Source: Bacillota bacterium (GTDB lineage Bacteria; Bacillota; SHA-98; UBA4971). Taken from it: a DNA stretch of 64,000 nt. The stretch covers positions 124,001 through 188,000 of the forward strand of contig JANLFY010000004.1 in assembly GCA_024653485.1 (NCBI GenBank), given 5' to 3'. Positions 1-8,324 of this stretch are shown here, in pieces (the stretch's first letter is position 1; every line of letters begins with the position of its first letter). A program made the position numbers and the translations under genes. Under the pieces are notes generated by a model. The model saw only the letters and a list, made by a program, of their open reading frames with translations, was not told the origin of the DNA and ran no database searches.

Positions 1-1
1 C

Positions 2-1126
2 GGGGTTGTGAGTCATCGGGACATGTTTAGTCCGAGGCAGCTCCTAGTTCTTCTGACTCTCATACGGAACCTACGCATCCTTTATCGGGAAATCGTTGCG
101 GAAGATGGGTTAGAGACAGCGAGAGCCGTCGTTGCTTTCCTATCTGGACTGATAGACCAACTGGTAGACTGGAATTCCTCGTTCAGTATCTGGCTGCCTA
201 CGAACGAGCAAATGGGTCGCTCCCTTGCTGGCCCTGGGATGCCTATGCAATGGACGTTTGCCGAGATAGATCCCTGTAGTCGGGGCCCCGCGAATCTATG
301 GGACAAACTGGAGCGTATCGTGCACGCCTGTGAACTCGTGCCTCATTTCGTTCATAAGCCGACTGTCCTGTCTGGTACCGCCACTAGACTCTGTCTGCCC
401 GACTCGTCTGTTGATGCCATCGTCACGGATCCGCCGTATGCTGATAATGTGTATTACTCAGTTCTCTCTGACTGTATTTACACGTGGAAACGCCTCTGTC
501 TGCATGACGTGTTTCCCGGGGAGTTCGCTCTGCTGCAAGCACCTACCGACGAGGAGATAGTCGCCTCGTCGCGTCGGCAGGGAAGTTCAGATCGGGCCAT
601 GGAGTTCTACTCCAGGGAGTTGAAGGCTGCTCTTGCCGAGGGATATCGCGTGTTGAAACCCGGAGGGGTCTTGAGCCTGATTTTCTCGCACAGCACGCTT
701 GACGGTTGGGCTGCGGCCTTCTCTGCGGTTGTTGGCGCCGGGTTCACTGTCTCTGCCTGCTGGCCGTTCTGCATAGAGAGGAGGGCGCGGCCGAGGGGGC
801 TCGCGGACGGAGCTGTGCACGCTTCTGCTGTGATCGTCGCTACTAAGGCAGGTGCCAGTGGCAGACGGCGATGGCTCGATCAGAAAGAGCAGGAGAGTAG
901 GCTTTCCGTTGTGCAGAGAGTTCTTCTAGAGGACGGTTGGTCTCCCATGGAGGTCGGCCTCGCGCTTTTTGTGCAGCGTGCAGGCTGGCAACTTTCAGAG
1001 AGCCTATCATGGAGTACCGGCGATCGGGAGGACGAGGTGAGAGTTCGCAGTATAGTTGAAACCTGCTACCACCGCACTCGAGAGCTCATCCCTGAATTTA
1101 GCCTCAAGTCGCGCCGGTCACTGTGA
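2..1126 (+). CDS. DNA adenine methyltransferase, DUF1156-like, 5' end missing
   Basis: The reading frame is open to the window edge, so this is the C-terminal part of a larger protein. It carries a DPPY catalytic motif (bases 428-439) followed by YADNVYYSVLSD, which resembles the DPPYAD(A/N)V.Y..LSD block of DUF1156-type adenine-specific methylases. A later VLKPGGVLSLIFSH stretch fits a Rossmann-fold methyltransferase strand. It should transfer a methyl group from S-adenosylmethionine to adenine in DNA. A HindIII-like endonuclease starts 16 bases after its stop, so it is probably the protecting methylase of that system. Base composition is lower than in the rest of the window (92 G+C in bases 1-180, 51 percent), which suggests acquisition. 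The family call rests on the DPPY block; the exact subfamily is less certain because the N-terminus is absent. Confidence 0.75.
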   Translation, partial: GVVSHRDMFSPRQLLVLLTLIRNLRILYREIVAEDGLETARAVVAFLSGLIDQLVDWNSSFSIWLPTNEQMGRSLAGPGMPMQWTFAEIDPCSRGPANLWDKLERIVHACELVPHFVHKPTVLSGTATRLCLPDSSVDAIVTDPPYADNVYYSVLSDCIYTWKRLCLHDVFPGEFALLQAPTDEEIVASSRRQGSSDRAMEFYSRELKAALAEGYRVLKPGGVLSLIFSHSTLDGWAAAFSAVVGAGFTVSACWPFCIERRARPRGLADGAVHASAVIVATKAGASGRRRWLDQKEQESRLSVVQRVLLEDGWSPMEVGLALFVQRAGWQLSESLSWSTGDREDEVRVRSIVETCYHRTRELIPEFSLKSRRSL

Positions 1127-1142
1127 AAGGGGACGAGACACA

Positions 1143-2003
1143 GTGTCTGGGGATGTCACTCGCTTGATCACAGAAGTCTGCGAGGCGGGCGGGAGTTTTC
1201 CTCAGAAGGTCAACAGGTTGTACGAGAGGTTGATGCCGTGGGATGTGGATACAATTACTGCCAGACTCCGCGCCGCCGGGGTAATCCCAGAGATGTACGC
1301 CCACGACTCATCAGAAGAAAAGGTCTATGCCAAGTACTGCGACATCGTTGTCTCGGAGGCGTTCAGAGCAATGGGGTTTCAGTCAGCTGTGAGCAATGTA
1401 CGCAGTAATGCCGCAGACCTCTGTATCGACGGCCCGGGGTACTCATCGATATGTGATGTGAAGTCCTTTCGATTAAGCCGAACTGCCCTCAACCCTAAGG
1501 ACTATAAGATTGAGGCCGTGGACAGGTGGCGTAGGAACCAAGAAGCGGACTATGCGTTCCTGGTGGCGCCGCACACTCAGTTTCCGGGCGGTAACAGCCG
1601 GCTATATGATGAGGCGATCCGATACAATGTGACACTCTTGTCATTTGCTCATGTGGACTTTCTGGTGAGGACAGCGAGGTCAGCAGGTCAGCGGCCATAT
1701 CTGCGGCTCATCTGGCAAGTAGGAGAGACCATTCCGGACCCCGCTGGTGTGCGGGGTCCGTCCTATTGGAAGGCTGTGGATGCTGCCGTCGTCAGGGCTT
1801 CGGGAGGCAGCGAGAGTGCTTTGGAGGAAGCGAAGCACAGCTACGAAGAGGAGTTCCAGAATCAGGCCCGCCTACAGGTGAAGTACTGGGAGGACCGTCT
1901 CCAGGAAATCCGCAATATGCCCCGAGAGCAACTAATCGACAGTCTCGTTCGCGCTGAGGGCATAGAAAGCAAAATCCAGACGATACGGCAGTACCTGAGG
2001 TAG
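1143..2003 (+). CDS. HindIII-family type II restriction endonuclease
   Basis: The protein is 286 residues from a GTG start preceded by AAAGGGG ten bases upstream; R.HindIII is 300 residues. The block DVKSFRLSRTALNPKDYKI closely resembles the DAKSFRLSRTAKNQKDFKV region I recall from R.HindIII. Further matching blocks are CDIVVSEAF, NAAD, DYAFLVAP..QFP and the C-terminal KYW....QEIRNMPREQLIDSL. Candidate PD-(D/E)xK metal-binding residues are D92, D105 and K107. It would cut double-stranded DNA; recognition of AAGCTT is inferred from the family and is not proven. An upstream in-frame ATG at 1056 lies inside the methylase gene and has no clear ribosome binding site. Its stop is only 12 bases from the convergent ackA stop. 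The gene shares the low G+C of the methylase. Confidence 0.85.
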   Translation: MSGDVTRLITEVCEAGGSFPQKVNRLYERLMPWDVDTITARLRAAGVIPEMYAHDSSEEKVYAKYCDIVVSEAFRAMGFQSAVSNVRSNAADLCIDGPGYSSICDVKSFRLSRTALNPKDYKIEAVDRWRRNQEADYAFLVAPHTQFPGGNSRLYDEAIRYNVTLLSFAHVDFLVRTARSAGQRPYLRLIWQVGETIPDPAGVRGPSYWKAVDAAVVRASGGSESALEEAKHSYEEEFQNQARLQVKYWEDRLQEIRNMPREQLIDSLVRAEGIESKIQTIRQYLR

Positions 2004-2015
2004 CCGAACGGTGGC

Positions 2016-3254
2016 CTACTGCCTGTGGCGATCTGCACGCATCCGACTATCCGCCGGCAGGGTGGAAACGATCTCCAACGTGTCTCTCGCGATCACGAGC
2101 TCCTCGTTGGTGGGAATGACCAGCACCTTGACAGCGGAGCCTTCGGCGGAGATGTCAGCCTCTTTGCCCTTGATGTCGTTCTTCAAGGCGTCGATCTTGA
2201 CTCCCAAGAAGCCCAAGCCGTCACAGACCCGCTGCCGCATTAGTGGAGAATTCTCGCCTACACCGGCCGTGAAGACGATGACGTCCACGCCGTCCATGGC
2301 GGCGGCGTATGCGCCGATGTACTTGCGGATCCGGTACTCGTACACGTCGAAAGCGTCCTTCGCCCGCGGATCGCCCTGGGCCATTCCAGCTTCGATCTCC
2401 CGCATGTCGCTGCTCAAGCCCGACAACCCCACGAGTCCACTGTGCTTGTTCAGCATGGAGTTGGCCTCTGCCGGCGTCAGCTGCTCGCGGTCCATCACGA
2501 AGAATATGACACCTGGATCCACGTCTCCGCTGCGGGTGCCCATCATGAGCCCCTCGAGCGGTGTGAATCCCATGCTCGTGTCCACAGACTTCCCGTCCTT
2601 TATCGCGGCGATGCTCGCTCCGTTGCCGAGATGGCAGCTGATGATCTTGAGGGTTTCCAACGGCCGCCCGAGGATCGCTGCGGCGCGCCAGGCCACGTAC
2701 CTGTGAGAGGTGCCGTGGAACCCGTAGCGACGGACCTTGTGGCGCTGGTACAGGACGTACGGGATGGCGTAAAGGAAGGCGTGCCTAGGCATGGTCGAGT
2801 GGAAAGCCGTATCGAACACCGCAACCTGAGGTACGCCCGGCATCAGCGCTTCCGCCGCCGCGATGCCTGTCAAATTCGGCGGATTGTGAAGCGGCGCAAG
2901 GTCGATGCAGTCGCGCAACGCCTTCTTCACTTCTTCGGTTATGAGCACAGACCCGGTGAACGATTCCCCCCCATGGACCACGCGGTGCCCAACCGCCGCG
3001 ATCTCGCTGATATCTCGTATGACGCCGTGCTCATGGTGAGTGAGCACGGCTAGGACCTTACCGATGGCGGTGGTGTGATCCAGGATGGGCGCAACTTGCT
3101 TGACCGGCTGCCGCCCTGCCGGCCTATGCGTCAGGATCGCGTCGTCGGAGCCGATCCGCTCCACCAGTCCTTTCGCCATCACCGACTCGTCATCCATGTT
3201 GAATAGCTGGTACTTGACAGATGAGCTACCGCAATTGAGTACGAATACCTTCAT
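2016..3254 (-). CDS. ackA: Acetate kinase
   Basis: This 412-residue protein has the full ASKHA acetokinase signature set: NCGSSSVKYQ at residues 7-16, VGHRVVHGG, GFHGTSHRYV, LGNGASIAAI and GVGENS near the C-terminus. It interconverts acetate plus ATP with acetyl phosphate plus ADP in the cytoplasm and would give substrate-level phosphorylation at the end of fermentation. The ATG is preceded by AGGAGG at good spacing. It lies 69 bases downstream of the hydroxyacyl-CoA dehydrogenase gene on the same strand, so the two probably form an operon. No phosphotransacetylase gene is visible here. The length is slightly above the usual 400 because of a short basic C-terminal tail. Confidence 0.95.
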   Translation of the reverse strand: MKVFVLNCGSSSVKYQLFNMDDESVMAKGLVERIGSDDAILTHRPAGRQPVKQVAPILDHTTAIGKVLAVLTHHEHGVIRDISEIAAVGHRVVHGGESFTGSVLITEEVKKALRDCIDLAPLHNPPNLTGIAAAEALMPGVPQVAVFDTAFHSTMPRHAFLYAIPYVLYQRHKVRRYGFHGTSHRYVAWRAAAILGRPLETLKIISCHLGNGASIAAIKDGKSVDTSMGFTPLEGLMMGTRSGDVDPGVIFFVMDREQLTPAEANSMLNKHSGLVGLSGLSSDMREIEAGMAQGDPRAKDAFDVYEYRIRKYIGAYAAAMDGVDVIVFTAGVGENSPLMRQRVCDGLGFLGVKIDALKNDIKGKEADISAEGSAVKVLVIPTNEELVIARDTLEIVSTLPADSRMRADRHRQ

Positions 3255-3323
3255 GGCGCTGCCTCCTGACGGATGTCGCTCTATGATGCCGCATCAAGAC
3301 GCCGAAGTGGAAAGCCGCGTACG

Positions 3324-4196
3324 TCAATCGACGAGGTTTCCGTCCGCGTCGTACTTGAAAAACCCCTGCCCGGTCTTCACGCCCAAGTGCCCGGCGCGCA
3401 CCAGCTTTCTCAGAAGCGGGCACGGTCTGAACTTGGGATCCCCCAAGTCGCGGAAGAGCCGGTCCATGAAAGCGAGTACCGTGTCCAGACCCATGCGGTC
3501 CGCAAGCTCGAGCGGCCCTTTGCCCAAGTCGAAACCTAGCTTCATCGCCGTGTCGATGCCCTTCGCCGACGCGACTCCCTCCATGAGGGTGTACATCGCC
3601 TCGTTGAGGAGCGGTGCCAGTACCCTCGTAGTGACGAAACCCGGCGACTCGTGGACCTCCACCCCTGTCTTCCTGAGGCTCGTCACGAACTTGCTCGCCG
3701 TGGCAAAAGTTTCGTCGGACGTCTTCAGGCCCCGAACTATCTCCACGAGCTTGATCTTGTTCACGGGGTTCAAGAAGTGAAGACCGATGACTCTGTCGGG
3801 CCTTCGGGTGACCTCCGCGAGCTCCGTCACGCTCAGGGTGGACGTGTTCGTCGCGAACACCACGCCTTCAGGGCAGGTATTGTCGAGCGCTCGGAAGACC
3901 TCCTTCTTGACATCGGGGTCTTCCACTACCGCCTCGATCACGAGGTCAGCGGGGGCGATGGCGGCCAGTTGCGAGCTGGGGCGGATGCGGGCGAGGGTGA
4001 CCCTCTTCTCGGCCTCCGTGATCGCCCATTTCTCCAGCTTCTTGTTGAGACTCGCCTCAATTCGGTTCCGTGCTTCTTCGATGAGATCCTCTGTGCGGTC
4101 TACGAGGATGACTTCGTATCCTCTCTCCGCAACACACTCAGCGATGCCGCATCCCATTGTGCCAGCGCCCACGATGCCGACCTTCCGAACGTCCAC
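3324..4196 (-). CDS. hbd: 3-hydroxybutyryl-CoA dehydrogenase
   Basis: The 290-residue product starts at GTG 4196, which has GGGAGG ten bases upstream; a longer reading frame to 4343 adds low-complexity Gly-rich sequence and is rejected. The N-terminal Rossmann motif GIVGAGTMGCGIAE binds NAD(P), and GLHFLNPVNKIKLVEIV carries the catalytic His of the 3-hydroxyacyl-CoA dehydrogenase family. The C-terminal half, with ESPGFVTTRVL and GLDTVLAFMD, is the dimerisation domain. It oxidises (S)-3-hydroxybutyryl-CoA to acetoacetyl-CoA or runs in reverse in butyrate formation. It is first in a two-gene minus-strand unit with ackA, consistent with an acyl-CoA fermentation route, although no thiolase or crotonase is present in the window. 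Confidence 0.92.
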   Translation of the reverse strand: MDVRKVGIVGAGTMGCGIAECVAERGYEVILVDRTEDLIEEARNRIEASLNKKLEKWAITEAEKRVTLARIRPSSQLAAIAPADLVIEAVVEDPDVKKEVFRALDNTCPEGVVFATNTSTLSVTELAEVTRRPDRVIGLHFLNPVNKIKLVEIVRGLKTSDETFATASKFVTSLRKTGVEVHESPGFVTTRVLAPLLNEAMYTLMEGVASAKGIDTAMKLGFDLGKGPLELADRMGLDTVLAFMDRLFRDLGDPKFRPCPLLRKLVRAGHLGVKTGQGFFKYDADGNLVD

Positions 4197-4852
4197 TGCC
4201 CGACGACCTCCCAGGTGTAATGTTTCGAGAATTCCTCCGGCGACTAGTCCTCCTCCAGCGACCGGTCCATCGACGACGATTCCATCCAGCAACATGCCTA
4301 CACGTCCGCCCTCGTCCATCATTGGAGCGTCCCCGGATGTCACGATGGTGCCTTTCGTTCGCTCGGCGAGAGCGTGATTGTGGTCACTTCACTGGAGTAC
4401 AAGAGCTAGACAGCGCGAAAGCACCAAGACGCTTCCTCGAACCCGTGAGTGCTTCGTCAGGGTCAGGCTCTCGCGCTGGAGCCTTCCGTGGGCTGACATG
4501 CAAGACCACGGCGGGTGTCCACGGCTCTTGATACTGGATCCACTTTCGACAAGCTGTATAGCCGTCGGCGGCATACCCGTGCCAATGTCCGGAACGAGGT
4601 GCCGTGCACCGACCGGCAGAACCAGCCACTAGCGTAACATTCTCCTGTGTCAGTCAAAACCCTCCTCCATTTTAGACCGGGGGATGTCGTGGGTCAACCT
4701 CTTCACAGGGCTTTTACGTGCAAGTCAGCTTGAACATCACCCGAGCTGGTCGCGATTGACTCACACACGGTCTTGACATATAATGCAACACAAGCAGCGT
4801 GCCGCTTCAGCGCACCATGCGGCGCCAGGTTGACGTGCCCGGAGGAGAGGCA
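4197..4852. other. Divergent intergenic region, 656 bases
   Basis: This stretch separates the divergent hbd and PEPCK-like genes. It holds a good plus-strand promoter at 4756-4784. On the minus strand a TTGACT (4658-4653) could be a -35 element but has no convincing -10. Short frames on the minus strand between 4384 and 4657 lack coding character and were not called. Confidence 0.6.
4756..4784 (+). promoter_or_regulatory. Sigma-A type promoter for PEPCK-like gene
   Basis: TTGACT at 4756-4761 and a perfect TATAAT at 4779-4784 are separated by 17 bases. The predicted start site is about 60 bases before the ATG at 4853. A second TTGACA at 4773-4778 abuts the -10 and is too close to act as the -35. 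Confidence 0.8.
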
Positions 4853-6733
4853 ATGTCCAACATGATCATCTCTTGGCTGCCGCGCCAGGTCATCATGTTT
4901 ACACGTGGCGCGGTATGCAGCACGACCAGGGAGCTCTTGTCCAGCGGCCTCTTCGGCGAGGTCGTTCACAGTTTCGTCCGCTGGCTGGAGCGCAGAGACT
5001 CGCCCCTGCTCGCCATCTTGGAGGAGCCCGACGGGGACGGGGACCGCCAGTCGACACACGCTTCACAGCTCGCACACGATTCCGAGACGCGGATTCGGCG
5101 CAGGGAGGCCGTGCTCGTTTCTCTCCTTAGAGCCCTCGCGGCCTTTCCTCTCGAACAAGCTGCCAGGAGCGTTCCCGGAGCCGAGGGGTTCGCGCGGGAT
5201 CCGCGTCTGCTCCACGAGTTCGTGGAGGCTCTCTACGACTATTGGCGTCGCTTCAACCGTTTCCTCATCTGCTACTCCGAAGCCGACGGCGGCCCGAGCG
5301 ACATGGCCGGCGCCGGCGTTGGCCTCGACCGGAGGCCGTACCGCACCTTCAACGACACCGTGGAACAGCTCACGCACGTGGTCAGGGCGGCGTACCGGGA
5401 CATCTGCGAGAACATCACGGGGGATCATCCCCGCATCTACAGGCAGGTGGCCGCTGGGGCACAAGCCGGCCTCATCGCCGTTCCGAAGGACTGGCCGTGT
5501 CCTGAGGATTACAAGGGGCTCCGGGACGTGCGCTTCGTCCGCCAGGTCCTCATCGATCCTCCGCTCATCATCGATCCCTTGATGAACAAGCGAACTGGGG
5601 AGTTCCTCAGAGTGGACGAGAATCCCCTGGAGGGGGCGATCCTCAGGCCGGAGGAGTGGCTGTGCTATCCCGCCCAGGTCGGCCCCGTGGTGGTGTTCGT
5701 GTACTTCCATCACAAGTTCATGGGCCTCGGGTGCTCGCTCGCGAACCTCTTCGAGCTGGCCACGGAGGATCAGGTCAGACGGGGGCCTGACGCCATATAC
5801 GCCTTCGGAGTCCCGTCCGAGAACATGAGAAGGTTCGGTGAGCTTCCGGCCGTCTTTCACGAGGATCGCCGCAACGACCTCTTCGTTGCGGCCGTCCCCG
5901 GAGAGGACAGGTTTGGTTACTTTGGATACCTGAAGAAGATGATCCTCACGCTCCACAACGTCCTCGTCATGAAGAAGCTCGGTCGAATGCCCTTCCACGG
6001 GGCGATGACCAGGATCGCGCTCAGGAGCGGGCCCTCGGCGGGTGTCGTGATAGTGGGAGATACCGGAACCGGGAAATCGGAGTCTCTCGAAGCTTTCAGG
6101 GTGCTTGGGCAGGATCTCATCCGCGAGCTCCGGGTCGTCGCCGATGACATGGGCTCGTTTGAGGTGGCTCCAGACGGAAGCATCCGAGGTTATGGCACGG
6201 AGGTCGGGGCCTTCGTTCGTCTGGACGATCTCCAGCCAGGGTACGCTTTCGATCAGGTGGACCGGGCCATCATAATGAGTCCACACAAGACGAACGCCCG
6301 CGCCGTGATTCCCGTGACCAACATCGAAGAGGTGCTGGCGGGATACCCCGTACAATACCTTCTTTACGCCAACAACTACGAGGAAGTGGACGAGGACCAC
6401 CCGGTCATTGAGAGGTTCTCCAACGCTGAACAGGCTCTAGAGGTGTTCCGGGAAGGCGTGGCCATGTCCAAAGGCACGACGGCCTCGGAAGGTCTCGTGC
6501 GAGCCTACTTCGCTAACATCTTCGGGCCACCGCAGTACCGCGACTTGCATGAAACCTTGGCAAGACGGGTCTTCCATGCGGCCTTCAAGGCGGGGGTGTA
6601 CGTCGGGCAAGTCCGCACCAGGCTGGGCATCCCCGGTTGGGAGCTGGCAGGACCGGAGGGTGCGGCCAAGGCCCTTTTCGACCTGATCTCAGGCTCCGGA
6701 GGCTCCTCCAAAGCGCGGCACTCTCGTATATAG
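4853..6733 (+). CDS. PEP carboxykinase-like P-loop protein
   Basis: The chosen ATG at 4853 has GGAGGAGAGG seven bases upstream and gives 626 residues. The C-terminal half carries a Walker A loop GDTGTGKSES near residue 405, a VADDMGSFE segment that could be the metal-binding loop, and LLYANNYE further on. This order resembles the nucleotide-binding core of ATP-dependent phosphoenolpyruvate carboxykinase and HPr kinase folds. I do not recognise the full catalytic set of a true PEPCK, and the N-terminal 250 residues are not familiar. It could act on oxaloacetate/PEP or be a protein kinase of the same fold. It stands alone with its own promoter. The call is to the fold, not to a proven reaction. 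Confidence 0.5.
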   Translation: MSNMIISWLPRQVIMFTRGAVCSTTRELLSSGLFGEVVHSFVRWLERRDSPLLAILEEPDGDGDRQSTHASQLAHDSETRIRRREAVLVSLLRALAAFPLEQAARSVPGAEGFARDPRLLHEFVEALYDYWRRFNRFLICYSEADGGPSDMAGAGVGLDRRPYRTFNDTVEQLTHVVRAAYRDICENITGDHPRIYRQVAAGAQAGLIAVPKDWPCPEDYKGLRDVRFVRQVLIDPPLIIDPLMNKRTGEFLRVDENPLEGAILRPEEWLCYPAQVGPVVVFVYFHHKFMGLGCSLANLFELATEDQVRRGPDAIYAFGVPSENMRRFGELPAVFHEDRRNDLFVAAVPGEDRFGYFGYLKKMILTLHNVLVMKKLGRMPFHGAMTRIALRSGPSAGVVIVGDTGTGKSESLEAFRVLGQDLIRELRVVADDMGSFEVAPDGSIRGYGTEVGAFVRLDDLQPGYAFDQVDRAIIMSPHKTNARAVIPVTNIEEVLAGYPVQYLLYANNYEEVDEDHPVIERFSNAEQALEVFREGVAMSKGTTASEGLVRAYFANIFGPPQYRDLHETLARRVFHAAFKAGVYVGQVRTRLGIPGWELAGPEGAAKALFDLISGSGGSSKARHSRI

Positions 6734-7280
6734 CCCCTCGTGTCTCTTCGCGTCTCTCTGCGTCTCTCCCGGTGCGGCTCAGGTGAACTCGTTAGCCGCC
6801 CGATGATCCTTGGGCTACCTGCTCTTCTGCCTGCCACCTGGCTCCTCGCGCCTCACCTTTCATCGCCGAGCCTCATATCATGGATTGTGCACCTGCGAAG
6901 CGCGCGCACGCAGCCTGCGACGCGCGGGATCCGCATCCCTCATGGTAGCTCAGCGCCGACGGTAGCGTTAGCCTGGGAGGCCTTTGCGTGAGTCTATCTC
7001 GGAGATTGCACGCCGACGATGCGTGCTCTGTCAGAGAGGCACAGTGACGCCCCTGAGCGCGCGAACGCGTGTCGAGGACGGGGCGGTGGATCCCTGCGAC
7101 GGACGCGGAAGCGCATGCCCCAAGGAGAGGCGGGAGGATGTTCGGGGAGGTGATGAGGCTGTGTGACACTCACTAGCACGCCGCTCTAGCTCAGACCGGT
7201 AGGTTCCGTGATACTACACCGCGCGAGGCGACCTGGCGGGTTCATCCCGTCTAGACTGGCAGCAGGGGAGGTAAGAGGAG
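6734..7280. other. Intergenic region, 547 bases
   Basis: No supported gene. It begins with three imperfect 10-base copies of a CGTGTCTCTT-like unit (about 6739-6768). Near its end lies a degenerate tRNA-like element (7180-7260, separate entry). A TPP riboswitch was looked for because an NMT1-type gene follows, but its conserved core is not present. Confidence 0.5.
7180..7260 (+). other. Degenerate tRNA-like element
   Basis: The sequence opens with GCCGCTC and TA, then GCTCAGACCGGTAG, which looks like positions 1-21 of a tRNA. It ends with GGCGGGTTCATCCCGTC, which resembles a T-arm with a shortened loop, followed by GACTGGC. The two acceptor strands pair at six of seven positions, one of them G-T. 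The D-stem and anticodon stem do not pair properly and the 3' end is not CCA. It is at best a decayed tRNA, and chance similarity is possible. Confidence 0.25.
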
Positions 7281-8324
7281 TTGAGGATACGGGCCCTTCT
7301 CGTGGTGTTCATATGCGTGCTCGTCGGCGCCGCGGTCGCGCCCTCCGAGTTCGCCATGGGTAAGACCGAGCTCGAGCCGCTCAACCCGGAGGTCAAGGTT
7401 ACCGTAGGAATGAAACGCGCCCCATCAGACTGTGGCCTCCTCATCGGCAGCTACAAAGGATACTACAAGGAGCTGGGCATCCGTCTCGAAGAGGTACAAT
7501 TCAATACGGGGCAGGACATGATCAACCTGCTCGGGTCCGGCCAACTTGACGTGGGGTGCACCGTGACCGCGGCCGGTCTGTTCAACGCGATGCTGCGCGG
7601 GCTTCCTATCAAGGTCGTGGCTGACAAGGGGACCAACGTGCCGGGCAGGGGCTACTACCGCCTTGTGATCAGAAAGGACCTGGTCGGAAAGATAAACACC
7701 GCGGCCGATCTACGAGGGCGTAGGGTGGCGATCGTGGGGACGGCTTCCCTCGACGAGATCGCTCTTGACAGATGCCTCGCCTCAGGTGGGTTGACCACGA
7801 AGGACGTGGACCTGCAGATAATAAGGTCCTTTCCCGACATCCTGGCCGCGCTCGGCAGCGGAAGCATAGACGCCGGGATGGTGATAGAGCCGTTCGTAAC
7901 GCAGGGTGTGGAAAAGGGAATCATAGACCCCTGGAAGGACCCCTCGGAGTACGATCCACACGCTCAGACAGCCATAGTCGTGTTCGGGGCGAGCATGCAG
8001 GCTAGGCCCGAAGTGGCGAAGAGGTTCATGGTGGCGTACCTGAAGTCCCTCCGCGACTACAACGACGCCTTCTTCAAGAACAAAGGCCGACAGGAGATAG
8101 TGAGAATACTGGCGGAGACCTCTGTCGTGAACGACCCGGCCGTGTACGATAAGATGTTCCCAGTCGGCCTGAACCCCAACGGATACGTGCGAATGAAAGG
8201 CATTCAGCTGGACCTTGACTGGTACCAGGCACACGGCCTCATCAAGGGCGTGCTCCGCGCGGAGGACGTGGTGGATAACCAATGGTGCGATTTCGCGGTG
8301 AAGGTTTTGGGCGAGTACAAATGA
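7281..8324 (+). CDS. ABC transporter substrate-binding protein, NMT1/SsuA-like
   Basis: A TTG start at 7281 has GGGGAGG nine bases upstream. The 347-residue product has a signal peptide (about residues 1-25, MRIRALLVVFICVLVGAAVA) and a periplasmic-binding-protein type 2 fold. SYKGYYKELGIRLEEVQFN, GQLDVG, DLRGRRVAIVG and AALGSGSIDAGMVIEPFV are typical of the nitrate/sulfonate/thiamine-precursor (NMT1, SsuA) family. It should be an extracytoplasmic receptor handing a small solute to the permease encoded next. The permease start overlaps its stop by four bases (ATGA). The ligand cannot be read from the sequence. Confidence 0.88.
   Translation: MRIRALLVVFICVLVGAAVAPSEFAMGKTELEPLNPEVKVTVGMKRAPSDCGLLIGSYKGYYKELGIRLEEVQFNTGQDMINLLGSGQLDVGCTVTAAGLFNAMLRGLPIKVVADKGTNVPGRGYYRLVIRKDLVGKINTAADLRGRRVAIVGTASLDEIALDRCLASGGLTTKDVDLQIIRSFPDILAALGSGSIDAGMVIEPFVTQGVEKGIIDPWKDPSEYDPHAQTAIVVFGASMQARPEVAKRFMVAYLKSLRDYNDAFFKNKGRQEIVRILAETSVVNDPAVYDKMFPVGLNPNGYVRMKGIQLDLDWYQAHGLIKGVLRAEDVVDNQWCDFAVKVLGEYK

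Noticed and set aside
4384-4657. Short minus-strand frames between hbd and the PEPCK-like gene
   Set aside because: They overlap each other in several frames, lack a convincing ribosome binding site and show no protein pattern.
7190-7280. TPP riboswitch before the NMT1-type ABC operon
   Set aside because: The CTGAGA and ACCTGATC-type core elements are not present.
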